This document shows positions 37,041 to 47,707 of a stretch of 64,000 nt of DNA, piece after piece. The first letter of the stretch is position 1, and every line of letters starts with the position of its first letter. The notes beneath the pieces were generated by a model. It was not told the DNA's origin and did no database searches. It saw only the letters and a program-made list of their open reading frames with translations. The position numbers and the translations under genes are program-made. Source of the DNA: Mermis nigrescens (lineage: Eukaryota > Nematoda > Enoplea > Mermithida > Mermithidae); NCBI GenBank assembly GCA_036768485.1, contig JAVLUZ010000141.1, forward strand, positions 4,601,349-4,665,348, read 5' to 3'.

Positions 37041-38174
37041 ATCACGTTTAGGGCCAGGTTTTTTGTATTCGGCAAAGATTTTTCATAATGTACAGAATCT
37101 TTTCAGGACCATCTTTGCTGCCGTTTTTGAAGAGACAAAAACTATAAAAGGTGTAAAATTTCCGAAAATTTTCGGCGCATCAGTAATTGTCTGTCCTATA
37201 TATCTTTAAAATAGTAGAATTTGCATTTAGAATGGAAAAATGTCAAATATTCAGAAACCCAGGAATTAGCTACACTACCAAAGGTCGAAAAACCCTGTTT
37301 TACCACACTAAATCGCTACTGTACCATACTATAATAGTACACAAAAATTTGCATGTACAAAATGTTCAAAGACTTTTGGATAGCATCTTTGTACACGTAA
37401 AAAGGTATCTTGCACAAAAAACACTGTTTAGGACTGCATGCCGGTTGCAGGTCACACACTGGCAGTATGTAAAAATGTGTATGTTTAAAAATATATTTAT
37501 ATAAAATATCTACAAAAATTTGTTCGCTCATACAAAGACACTACTTAATTTACTGGTCCCCCATTTTGGGATTTCACCCTTCCCTCAACTCCGGACCTTG
37601 GGAAACTATGATCGGAAAGTACAGTGCAGTTTCCGTTATATTACCTGTCACACCAGAATTGGATGACCGAAAAAGCGTGTTTAAACATGCATTCCTGCAA
37701 AAGCGAGCACAACAATGGCTACAGTTCTGTCTTTACTTAGCTTATTTCGTTTGTTCGTTTATTTCTTCGACACTGTTTTCTTATTTATAGTAATAAAAGT
37801 TTTTTAAGTGCTTGTTCAGCAATATTGTTTATCAACTTTTCCAAGTCTTCATCAACGGCAACTTGTTAAATTAAGTATGCTTTCATGCTGCTGACTTTAT
37901 TCAATAAATCCTTCACACATTTAATCTACTATTATTGAAAATAAAAATGAATTGTTTGACATTCGATAAAGTGTTTAATATTACGATTATTCTCTAGCTC
38001 ATGTGCATACAAAATATTCTAAGAGTACCACTATTTATGGGTATAGGTATATAAGCATGACCCTCGGCTTGACCCTCGGCATTACCCTCGGCCTCGGCCG
38101 AGGCAAGGATTTTAAGTCGCCTCGGCCGAGGCCGAGGTCCAAAACGTACCCTCGGTCCGATCACTGCCAAAGGT

Positions 38175-38690
38175 CGAACAACTCTGTTTTTGCCACACTA
38201 AAATCGCTACTGTACCATATTATAGTACTCAAAAATTTGTGTGTACGAAATGTACAAACACTTTTAGGGACCATCTTTGTACATGTACAAACGGACCTTG
38301 TACAAAAAAAACACTGGGGTGGAGGGCGTCTTCCCTCCTTGGCCGAAATCAATTTTTTAAAGTAAAATATTGCACGGAAAGACAAAAAAGCGCATGTTTT
38401 TGACGGGAAATGTAAAATCTGCAAATTCTCTGCGCTTAGCGCCATAAATATGTGAAGTATTTTCCAATATTTTGGCTCACGCGCGATTAAAAATACGATA
38501 TTTTTTGAGTGATAAAAATTTTATTCCAAAAGTTTGAATTCTTTAATCTCAATAGATAGAGCATGTGGAAAAACGTCGAAAAATGCGGCTTTTGCAAGTT
38601 AAACCAAAAAGTTTCCGATATTTAAACCATTTTATATTGTGTCCGCCCTTCCCCCTTGGGCGAATCCTGGATATGGGCCTTTTTAGGGAT
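38175..38690 (+). mobile_element. Family H/A-type repeat, right half
   Basis: Resumes after the CCAAAGGT duplication with blocks (ggtcgaacaac..., tgtacaaacactttt) that follow directly in the intact repeat at 30.69 kb. Ends near GAATCCTGGATATGGGCC. Confidence 0.6.
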
Positions 38691-38731
38691 ATATGACGCT
38701 CCGACCCCGGTAAAAAATGGCGCTCCGATAC

Positions 38732-39122
38732 CATACATGCACATAGGGGGAGGGACCTCAAGAGTCAGCCGGACAGGTACTGTCCGGCGATTTTGAGCTG
38801 ATGGAACATTTTTGCATCATTTTTGTAATCAAAAGCAGTAAAAACGTCAAAATTTCTCAGATTAGTACTTTTAAGTACTTTTTACTCAGAAATCGCCCAA
38901 AATTGATAAATTTTTGCATGTTCTAATGTTAAAAGTGATATAATGCTGTCAAGATGGACTAAAAATGCTTTTGAAATACGATATTACCACAAAAAAAACG
39001 TTTTATAGGCTATTGTGACCATTTAGATCGTTAAAAGAGCAAAAAAATCGTGAACGTTAAATTGAGTGTTTTGGATTTTTTGGATTTCTCCCCCCTGCTG
39101 ACCCTGACCTTGTGCACCTATG
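38732..39122 (-). mobile_element. hAT-like short element, family M, copy 2
   Basis: 391 bp, CATACATGCACATAGG ... CCTTGTGCACCTATG, flanks TCCGATAC and CTCGATAC (six of eight). Inverse orientation to the other two M copies. Confidence 0.78.
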
Positions 39123-39323
39123 CTCGATACAGTTCTACTTCATTTATACATACATTTCCCGTCTCGTGCAGTGCAATATGTAACTTTGAATAATCTTTTG
39201 TCGAGGCTTAAGAAAGTAGGATTTGTAAGTAAACGTAGATAGTTTTGCGCTTGACTTGAGTTGATTTATGAAATTGCGAAAAGCTGATCTGATAAAAATT
39301 TCTTCATTCAAGCATTATTCATA

Positions 39324-39884
39324 CTAGCAAGGAAAAATGTTCCAATGGAGCAAAAAAAGGTGAATATACTTGGATTTCTTTATTCTTAAGGATGTAACAG
39401 GAGGGGACTAGGGCAAATTTCCCTATAAGCGCAAAAGCCGTAAGAATGTGCTAAACAGCTTACTTCCTCTAAACAACGCAAAAATCGGAGTATATTCTGC
39501 GACCTGTAATTCAAGTTTTAGTCACAAAATATTTTTCACTGTTTCGCAAAGAACAATTGAAAAGCTTTCATGTTTGTTAAACAATTAATTTATAATTTAT
39601 TTCACGAAACCTTACCTTCCACAATGCTCTGATGGAAAACAAGATTATCGGAGTAAATTTTACACCTCCAGACCAACTCAGTTCAGTCTACAGAAACAGG
39701 CCTAAGGCGCAGAATACAATTCGATTTATGCGTTGTTTAGATGAAGTATAACTGTTTAGCACATTCTTACGGCTTTTGCGCGTAACGTGAAATTTTCCAT
39801 AGTCCCCTCCTTTTACATCCTTAAGAATAAAGAAATCCAAGTATATTCGCCTTTTTTGCTCCATCGAGCATTTTTCCTTGCTAG
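39324..39884. mobile_element. TA-flanked long-TIR MITE (family O), intact copy
   Basis: 561 bp, TIR CTAGCAAGGAAAAATG extending for about 180 bp (39324-39510 inverse to 39695-39884), TA at both ends. The same TIR as at 15315, without a nested insertion. Confidence 0.9.
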
Positions 39885-40335
39885 TATTCTACTTTTTCTT
39901 AGCATGATTTTGTTCTTAAACACCGTGTTCTTATTACAAAAAAGGCAATCTAAGTAGCCTTAATTAGAGGAAAAAGCCTACGTAAAAGTGCCCGTTGGAT
40001 CGATTCAAAAATTAGCGTAAATATTTTCTTAATGTATTTCAAACCAGAAATGCCAGAGGAAAGTTAAATCCAGAGCTTGCATAAGCAAAGATTAAAAGCA
40101 AAGGTTTTTACTTTTTCTTCAAGAGTTTGTAGCTTCAATATCAAGTGTTGACATTAAAAGAAAGATAACAACGGTAGTCAGAAAATTTATTGAATTTAAA
40201 TATACGCCAATGACATTACTAAACTAATTAAAGTAAAATCCTGCGCAATTGAACAATGCACGAGAAAGCAAAGAAAATTAGATTCCGGCGAGAAATAAAC
40301 AATCCGGTCGACGCGGCAGCAAATGCAAACTATTC
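39885..40335. other. No supported gene
   Basis: AT-rich spacer between the family O MITE and the family Q element. Confidence 0.5.
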
Positions 40336-40344
40336 AAGGAAATG

Positions 40345-41528
40345 ATTGTGTCTCAAGAGCCCCACCAGTCCCAACAGCCCCACCGTCCCAACAGCCCCAC
40401 CGTCCCAACAGCCCCACCAATAATCCCAACAGCCCCACCAATAATCCCAACAGCCCCACCAGTCCCAACAGCCCCACCGTCCCAACAGCCCACCAATAAT
40501 CCCAACAGCCCCACCAGTCCCAACAGCCCCACCGCCCCACTAATAATTTCAACAACCCCACCAATTCCAACAACCCCACCAATCCCAGCAGCCACACCGT
40601 CCCAACAGCCCCACCGTCCCAACAGCCCCACTGTCTCAACAGCCCCACTATCCCAACAGCCCCACCGTCCCAAAAGCCCCACCAGCATACGTGGGCAGCA
40701 AAAAATTCTGGGGGTGCAAGATTTTTCAAAGGTCAAAAATGGCCGTTAAAATGGTGGTATGGCGAGGAAAATACAATTTTCGACGTTTCTCATCGAGCAC
40801 TATCCATTGGCATCAACAAATTGCTAAAAAAACAAAAAAATTTCAAAAATTGTATTCTGGGGGTATTTTGGTTTTTTTTGGGGGGGGGTATTTTGTTTTT
40901 TTGGGGGGAGGTATTTTGGTTTCTCGGGGAAGGGGGTGCACACCCGCCCCAACCCCCCACGCCTAGTGGGGTAAAGTGACCGAGAAATGTGCTGAAAATA
41001 GAATTCTGGGGGTCTACCATAATTTAGGGGATTTCCAGAATTTCGGGTTGGGGGGTTAAACTCAAAACATCCCCTCCCCCCACACTTATGCGTGGTTGGG
41101 ACAGTGCGACTGTCGAAATGATAGGACTGCTGGAACGGTTGAACTGCTGGGATTGGTGGGCTTTTGGGACTGGTGGGGACGGTGGGGCTGCTGGGATTCG
41201 TGGGGCAGTTGGGATTATTGGTGGGCTGTTGGGACCGTGGGGCTGTTGGGACTGGTGGGGCTGTTGGGACGGGTGGGGCTGTTGGGAATTTCGGTGGGGC
41301 TGTTGGGACGGTGGGGCTGTTGGGATGGTGGGGCTGTTGGGATAATGGGGCTGTTGGGATTAGTGGGGCTCTTGGGATTGGTGGGGCTGTTGGGATTATT
41401 GGTGGGGCTGTTGGGACGGTGGGGCTGTTGGGTCTCGTGGGGCTGTTGGGACGGGTGGGGCTGTTGGGACGGTGGGGCTGTTGGGATGGTGGGGCTGTTG
41501 GGATTGGTGGGGCTGTTGAGACATCACC
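40345..41528. mobile_element. Foldback/MULE-like element with subrepeat arms (family Q)
   Basis: Perfect 9-bp duplication AAGGAAATG (40336-40344 and 41529-41537). Starts ATTGTGTCTCAAG and ends GTTGAGACATCACC. The arms are inverse arrays of AGCCCCACCGTCCCAAC: 40357-40685 forward and 41095-41520 reverse. Family B-related sequence lies between. The long Pro/Thr or Gly/Leu/Trp open frames here are translations of the array. Confidence 0.85.
40686..41094. mobile_element. Family B-related sequence between two inverted arrays
   Basis: Begins CATACGTGGGCAGC and carries the TTCGACGTTTCTCATCGAGC block and G-rich end of family B. A second G-rich, family-like tail ends ACACTTATGCGTG at 41094. It fills the centre of the inverted-array element 40345-41528. 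No clean duplication was found, so it may be two overlapping insertions. Confidence 0.55.
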
Positions 41529-42494
41529 AAGGAAATGTATGAGCCGCATACGTACCAAAAGTGGACAGACATAAATTTGCAGATGGGGGGCCACGGTGCG
41601 CTGCCTAGTCCGAGTGCGCTGCCAAGTCCGCATGCGCTGCAAGGTCCGAGTAAGCTGCCATAGTCGAGTGCGCTGACAGGGCCAAGTGCGCTGCCAATTA
41701 AACAGCATGTAGTTACGCAAGTACTTAAGTAGGTACATCTGTACAATTATGTTTTTTCCTACCGCTTTGTCCCTGAGTAGGTACGATTGATCAAAGTAAA
41801 ATCGATAAGCGTTTTTGGGGAGATTTTAAGGAAGATCAAGACCCCAAAATGGCTAACTGATTCCAGCAAAAAAGGATTTTTTCAGACCGACCCACCAGAA
41901 TTCCCAAGCTTTAAATACATAGTAATACCTTATTTTAGGCAGCCTCTTAGCAGATGTACAATGGTTACATATTACAAACTTTTTGTTAGTAAGAAATATG
42001 TACTTATATGTTATTCCAATGCTGCATTTAGCTTAGATATCTATTATGGTTTCCCGTCAACACTTTTCGTTTCAGAATTTTTGCACATAGATAAGTAGGT
42101 ATGTACATGCAGACAAATGTACGTAACTATTATTCGTGCTAACGAGTGATTCTTGTGCATAAGTGACACAAAACATTCAATTAACCGATAAGTCGTGAAA
42201 AAATTAATTAAAAAACACGTAGCACTCGCTCTTCATTCTACATTTAGCACTACTCGACTTTTCTTTCCTATGAGATGACGCATTTGTCTCAGATAATAAT
42301 GTTCTCCCGTCATCAGAAGCTGAAACTCATAATTTTGTAAAGCACCAGCGTCGAAATTAGGAACATTCCATATATGCGCAGTCGCTCTTTCAAATCGGAA
42401 TTTCGCAGCATGGATTCAGGCATCTAAAACAACATACGTGAGATCTCTTCCTCTGGGTTGGGCAAGATTGCGCATCTGATATCCTACTCGTATT

Positions 42495-42750
42495 CATAGG
42501 TGGGCAGCACCGAAATTCTGGGAGGGGGGGGGTGAAAAAATTTTTAAAGGTCAAAAAATGGTCTTAAAAGTGGTCGTATGGCAAAAAGACACCATTTTTC
42601 GACGTTTCTTATCAAGCTCTATCCAATGGCATCAAAAAATTGCTGAAAAAGCAAAAAAAATTTTTCTGGGGGGTATTTTGATTTCTGGGGGAGGGGGGTA
42701 TTTCAACTTCTGGGGGGTGTATACCCCCCCAAACCCCACGCCCATGTGTG
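42495..42750 (+). mobile_element. hAT-like short element, family B, copy
   Basis: 256 bp, CATAGGTGGGCAGCACC ... CGCCCATGTGTG, perfect 8-bp duplication CTCGTATT (42487-42494 and 42751-42758). It splits the MULE-like reading frame: the frame is open on both sides and rejoins in phase when the element and one target copy are ignored. Confidence 0.9.
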
Positions 42751-43058
42751 CTCGTATTTGATCACGATTGTGCAAAGGCTGAAGAACGTGCAAGAATTTC
42801 CTAACTGCAAGATTCATGTTCCTGAAATCAACCATATTCAACTTGCTATGATAGCCCTCCGCATGATTCGTGGTCCTTGGTTCACTATTATTCCACTGAC
42901 TCCATAAGTCCAGAGGAAAATTGCCGTCTAGACACGTAGATTCAAAATATCGACGGAAATTTTCTAATAAGTGAGCTTGATTCGGGTCATCTTCAACAGG
43001 TGCCTGTCTCACAGTTGAATTAAAGGCAGGGCGTATCAGGGATTCAAAGCGGTAATAT
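42751..43058 (-). pseudogene. MULE-like transposase, C-terminal fragment
   Basis: The minus-strand frame reads RYYRFESLIRPAF, then FRRYFESTCLDGNFPLDLW and PRTTNHAEGYHSKLN, the characteristic 'P.W...(T)NN.EG.H' end of MULE transposases, followed by FLHVLQ. It runs into the family B insertion at 42750. Beyond the insertion the same frame stays open for about 20 codons to a stop. The catalytic core upstream is missing: the array arm starts at 43063. Confidence 0.7.
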
Positions 43059-43499
43059 CTATTTGGCAGCGCACTCGGCCCTATCAGCGCACTCGACTAT
43101 GGCAGCTCCCTGACCTCGGCAGCGCTCTCGGACTTGGCAGCGCACTCGAACTAGGCAGCGCACTCGGCACCAACCCAAATTTGCATGGACAGACATAAAT
43201 TTTTCTGCAAAAATGGACAGATATGAATTTTTTGAAAAAAATTGGAATCGGTTTTGAAAAAATTGGAATCGGTTCGATAAAGACAGCGCGTAAGAAAGAA
43301 CTATTATTATTATGAAGTAATTTGCAGGTAGTGTTTTGAAAAATGTTTCTCATTCCACTTAACCTTCAAGTTTGCGAATAAAAATGATTAAAGATGAGTC
43401 AAAAATCTTTGAAATAAATCAAAAAATATGCAAAAATATGCAATACAATATTAAATATTGGCATTAGCAAACATGTGCATAATTCAAACTTCACCTCTT

Positions 43500-44262
43500 C
43501 ACAGCTGAACAACCACCGGCTGTAGAAAAGTTCAAAGGTCAGATTCGTTATTTTGACGTTACGGAGATCATTTTAAAAAATGAATGACCATACCTAATGC
43601 TCTGGGCGGAGGAGTGCTTCTCAGTGTGAATTTTACACTTGCGCTAATAACGCAATATTGGGTGTATAGAAACAAAATAAAGTAGGATGTGTAACGCATT
43701 TTAACATATCAGGACACATTTTAGGCCTAAGCAGTATTTTCTGCCTACTTAGCGGAGTAGCTGAAGATATTTCTTCTTTCGTCTCGAACCCTTTACACTA
43801 AAACGATCACAGATCAAGAAATCCTGCGTTAAAAAAGAAAAAAATTTGGTTTTGGGTTTTATAACTCTCTACATATAAAAACAATTGGATTGCACAGAGA
43901 CCGAAATTGAGTTAGGTAAGTTTAAGGACACACAAAGAGTAAAACAACCGTATACTTTACACTTTTGTGCAACAACCATTGAGTGTAAAGAAATTTTAAG
44001 GTCAGATTCGTAATCTACAACCCAAGAAGCAACATTTAAAAAAATTGGCTCTCTGCAAATTATTTAATTTTTTGGTTTACATTTTACACACTTATAACTA
44101 ACTCCTTATTGAGTGTAAACAAAAATAAAAAATAACATCGAGTTTTTCAATTATCTATCGATTAACAAAAACCGCACCTTACAGATGTGTCCCATTATAG
44201 CTGTGAGGGGGACATAAAATTCGCACTCGCTGTGATAAACATTTCAGAAAAAAGGGTGGCCA
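43500..44262 (-). repeat. TTTACACT-rich repeat family I, inverted copy
   Basis: Shares the terminal GGTGGCCAAGTATA (inverse of 9436-9450), the CGCACTCGCTGTGA block and the repeated TTTACACT motifs with the copy at 9435. Confidence 0.7.
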
Positions 44263-44929
44263 AGTATATTATTGGTACGCGCTGACGCGCTACCTATGAT
44301 TTACTAGATGATCGTTTTGCTTCTTGATCTGCACTAATTTGATTTCAGAACTATTCGTATGCTTGCTGCATGTGCTTCATTTGGAACCTCAACAGTGTTT
44401 TGTTCTTATCATTTTTGGAATTTTTTGCAAGTTGCGTGTTCTGTGGATGACGCATGTTTGTAAACTATCTTATAATCTACTGCTGGTCAACTATTATACC
44501 GTGGCTCGCTAAATTTATCCATTGCCCAAGGCAAAGATTTATACGACTGCGTTTTTCGTAACGATCTATAATAGAAATAAGGTACGAGGCCAGTGAATAC
44601 TAGTTCCAATTCAACCATTCGTAATGTACACGATCGGATTGCTTAGCATTTAAGATTTGGCAGCAATACTGTGATTTATTCAAGGGATTTAATATTCACT
44701 TTTTGCAGTTTATTAACTGGTGAAGTGTAACACGTATGCGGTGACAACAAGCTCAGCAAAGCATCACAAAAAATTTTCTATGGGCGAAACTTTAGCTTAT
44801 TAAGCTTAAACAGAAGACAGATATTTTGCTGCTTAATTTTTAAAAATTTCTTGTCGCTTCTTGAATCCTCTATTGGTAATGCTAGGTCGTTTTTATTGTA
44901 TTACTGGCTGTTTAATTATAATTGGGCCG
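44263..44929. other. No supported gene
   Basis: An acceptor-like TTTGATTTCAG at 44348 precedes hydrophobic open frames, but no domain, donor or partner exon was found. Confidence 0.35.
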
Positions 44930-45275
44930 TAGTTTAGAGTGCGGGGGACGGCCGCCTCCCTATGACCAAAAAAATTTGAGTGGTAAGATAATGCACGGGA
45001 AGATGAAAAAATTACATCCCTTTGTCATAAAATCTTTGAATCTGTAAGGTAATTTCCATAATCTTGCTCCAAGCGGACCTAAAACGACACTTTTTGCAGC
45101 CTATCAAGAGGAAAAAGAATTTTTTCGAAAGTACGCATTTTTATGATCTTAATGGATGGAGCATGCTAAAAACGTCGAAAAATGTAGTTTTTACAAGCTA
45201 TCCTAACGAAGTTTCTGATTCATGAACCTATTTATGTTAGTCCGCTCCTCCCCGCTTTGGTGAATTCTGGAGACG
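44930..45275 (+). mobile_element. Family H, degenerate short copy
   Basis: Starts GGGCCGTAGTTTAGAG with a G/C-rich lead and ends GGTGAATTCTGGAGACG, resembling the ends of 48434-50783. Possible worn duplication TATAATTG / TATAATAC. Confidence 0.5.
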
Positions 45276-45567
45276 TATAATACAAACCTTATGATTATGC
45301 TCTGTGTTCATTTTTGTTCTTTTAAATTAACAGCTAACGTAATCGGTAATGATTTTTGTTATTTTTGGTGAATTGCAATTGTCTTTTGCTTTGTTCCCTT
45401 TCGTCCCAAAAATAATTCTTGTATTCGGCTCGTCTGCAGGATGTTTACCATCAATTGATTACTGTTTTTAGCACAATGTCATGTAGTGTGTTAAAAGGAT
45501 AGTAAATGCATAGTACCACTTGGTGCAAGTCTATTAAACTGGATATCCGACTCCTTCATTCACCTGT

Positions 45568-45890
45568 TTATAAACACGTCGAACTTATAGAAGGTATGGG
45601 CCCCATGCTTCCATTAGGAGCATGTTTATGAAAGGCCGTGTGTTCATCTTCAAAAGCAAATAAATGCTGATTTTCATGTTCAGTACAAACACGGAATTTA
45701 AATATGCGGCTAGTTACAGACAGAAGTACTTTTGTTGCACAATTTTTTCTCTGTGCTTTACTGTAAGTTACACGTGTTTTCGGCATCGTGCGATACACAT
45801 TCTTAGATTTAGTACATTCATGACAACTAAGTGGATGAAATGAAGTATAGCAATGAGCATCTTTGAAGTAATCGTGCTTATTTTAATATT
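45568..45890 (-). CDS. Cys/His-rich open frame, possible transposon zinc-finger fragment
   Basis: The minus-strand frame is open from a stop near 45891 to 45568. It has a Cys/His-rich start (AHCYTSFHPLSCHEC), a basic stretch (PKTRVTYSKAQRKNC) and FRVCTEHENQH. A FLYWCH- or WRKY-like DNA-binding module, as carried by some MULE elements, is possible but not shown. No ATG at the left end of the frame; no splice sites assigned. Confidence 0.25.
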
Positions 45891-46629
45891 TTGCTTTTAA
45901 ATTAATAATAGCTTGTCAAATCGTCATTTGTTTGCACATTAACTTATTCGAAAGTTGCAAGAGAACAATGTTCAGAGAATTCGCAAAACATGTAATTTTT
46001 GGGAAAGGGTACGAGGGGTGATCTTTGGAAGTATAGCTTTTTACTTCATATTTGTTATAGAATAGCAAAACAAGTTTATCAATGTAATCACTATTCATAT
46101 TAAAACACTTAAGCCAGCATTCTTGGCGCTTCTTTACGCCCTGTAACCAAAACTCGGTGGTTTGACTGTTCAGCTATGATGAAATGTCACTTTAAATGTC
46201 CTCATCACTATCAAAACGTTTTTCTTTGAAGTCCAATTTGATTTTTCTAAATGCATAGAAGTCACTAGAGGCTAAATCCGGAGAATAGGGCGGATGGCTG
46301 ATTTGTTGGAAGTAACAGTTGGCCAGGTCTGCTGTGCAATACTGGCTTAGTGAGGAGGCGCATTGTTGTGCAAAATCAAGACATCCTTCCCCAATTTAGC
46401 ACATCTGTTTTGCCTAGTTGAGTTACACACTTACATCAGCAATGAAGAGTAGCATTGGCCGTTTATTGTTAACTTTGTTGGGAAGAAGTCGATCCACAGA
46501 GGCCCATTGAAATCCCAAAAAAGCGACAGCATTACTTTTCAGCTGATTCGCCGACCCTTGCTCTGATTGAAGGACCGACACCCTGTTCCAGCCAGTGCAT
46601 TGACTGTCGTTTTATTCCTGGATCATAAC

Positions 46630-47034
46630 CATACATGCACAGTATGGGAATTCTGGGGGGGTGAAAACCTGAAGTGCCTTTTTTGGGCCCAAAAATGGTT
46701 GGAATGCGTTAAAAAACATCGTTTTTTGGCGTTTCTGACGATACTCTATCCTTCTAGAGCACGAAATCATGAAAATAATTTCGAAAAAAAGTCGAATAAA
46801 TTGACCAATATATAGCTTAAAACATGAATATATGGCGCGAAGCGCCGAAAATTTGGTGATTTTGAGCAAATAGATAGCCAAAAACCCTTAAAAAGACACT
46901 TTTTCTACCAATTTTCAGGTAAGTTTAGGAAACTTTTGAAAAATCGCCAATTCTGGGGGGGTGAAAAATGCGGGGGGTGAAAAATGATTCTGCGGGGGGG
47001 TGAAAACCCCCCCAAACCCCCAAGATCATGTATG
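46630..47034 (+). mobile_element. hAT-like short element, family E, copy 1
   Basis: 405 bp, ends CATACATGCACAG ... GATCATGTATG, flanked by a perfect 8-bp duplication ATCATAAC (46622-46629 and 47035-47042). It is inserted in the mariner transposase just after the first catalytic Asp. It contains a GGCGCGAAGCGCC hairpin and G-runs near its end. Confidence 0.9.
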
Positions 47035-47294
47035 ATCATAACAATAGACCCAACTTTCATCACCTGTGACTAATCGTTGGATAAAATTAGGCGGATCAGT
47101 AGCAAACATGTGGGGAAGGATCAAAGTTCTTATCGCATAAACGTGCTTTTGTTCGATTGTCAACAAATGGGGGACCGATCAGGCAGAGACCTTTGACAAG
47201 CCCAAATTTTTGGTTAAATCGAATGTGCTGGGTGATAACTGATGTTCAAGGAGATGGCTATCAGGCTCACTTTGATTCGACGGTCAGCTATCAT

Positions 47295-47707
47295 CATGCA
47301 TGCACAGCATGGGAATTCTGGAGGGGGTGAAAACCTAAAGTGCCTTTTTTGGGCCCAAAAATGGCCGGTTCTCGTTAAAAAACATCGTTTTTTGGCGTTT
47401 CTGACGATACTCTATCCTTCTAGAGCATAAAATCATGAAAAAAATTTCGAAAAAAGTCGGATAAATTGACCAATATATCGCTTAAAACATGAATATATGG
47501 CGCGAAGCGCCGAAAATTTGGCGATTTTGAGCTAATAGATAGCCAAAAACCCTTAAAAAGACTTTTTCTACCAATTTTCAGGTAACTTTAGGAAACTTTT
47601 GAAAAATCGCCAATTCTGGGGGGGGGGTGAAAAATTTTTTTCGGGGGGCTGAAAAATGATTCTGCGGGGGGGGGGGTGAAACCCTCCAAACCCCAAGATC
47701 ATGTATG
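47295..47707 (+). mobile_element. hAT-like short element, family E, copy 2
   Basis: 413 bp, very similar to the copy 0.7 kb to the left and in the same orientation. Flanked by GCTATCAT (47287-47294) and GCTATCAC (47708-47715), an 8-bp duplication with one change. It lies in the N-terminal half of the mariner transposase. Confidence 0.88.

Larger units (their letters stand above)
35303..38166. mobile_element. hAT-like element with CCTCGG-array ends
   Basis: TIR CAGTGATCGGACCG, perfect 8-bp duplication CCAAAGGT (35295-35302 and 38167-38174). Arrays of CTCGGC units at 35315-35405 and 38060-38160 are inverse to each other. 2864 bp, with family B (35654) and a family H/A-like block (about 37.05-37.45 kb) inside. 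It is itself inserted in an H/A-type repeat whose halves are 34971-35302 and 38175-38690. No intact transposase was seen. Confidence 0.9.
41582..43176. mobile_element. Foldback/MULE-like element with subrepeat arms (family P)
   Basis: Perfect 9-bp duplication AAATTTGCA (41573-41581 and 43177-43185). The arms (41590-41697 and 43063-43172) are inverse arrays of an 18-bp unit around CCGAGTGCGCTGCCAAGT. The interior holds a MULE transposase remnant on the minus strand, cut by a family B insertion. Both the 9-bp duplication and the content fit the MULE superfamily; arms made of tandem subrepeats recall Foldback elements. Confidence 0.85.

Noticed and set aside
37566..37790. 74-residue frame inside the hAT element as transposase
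   Set aside because: Starts in a family L-like repeat end and shows no hAT dimerisation motif.
40342..41738. Long Pro/Thr- and Gly/Leu/Trp-rich open frames on both strands
   Set aside because: They are translations of 17-18 bp tandem arrays, which stay open in several frames at once; no start context or splice support.
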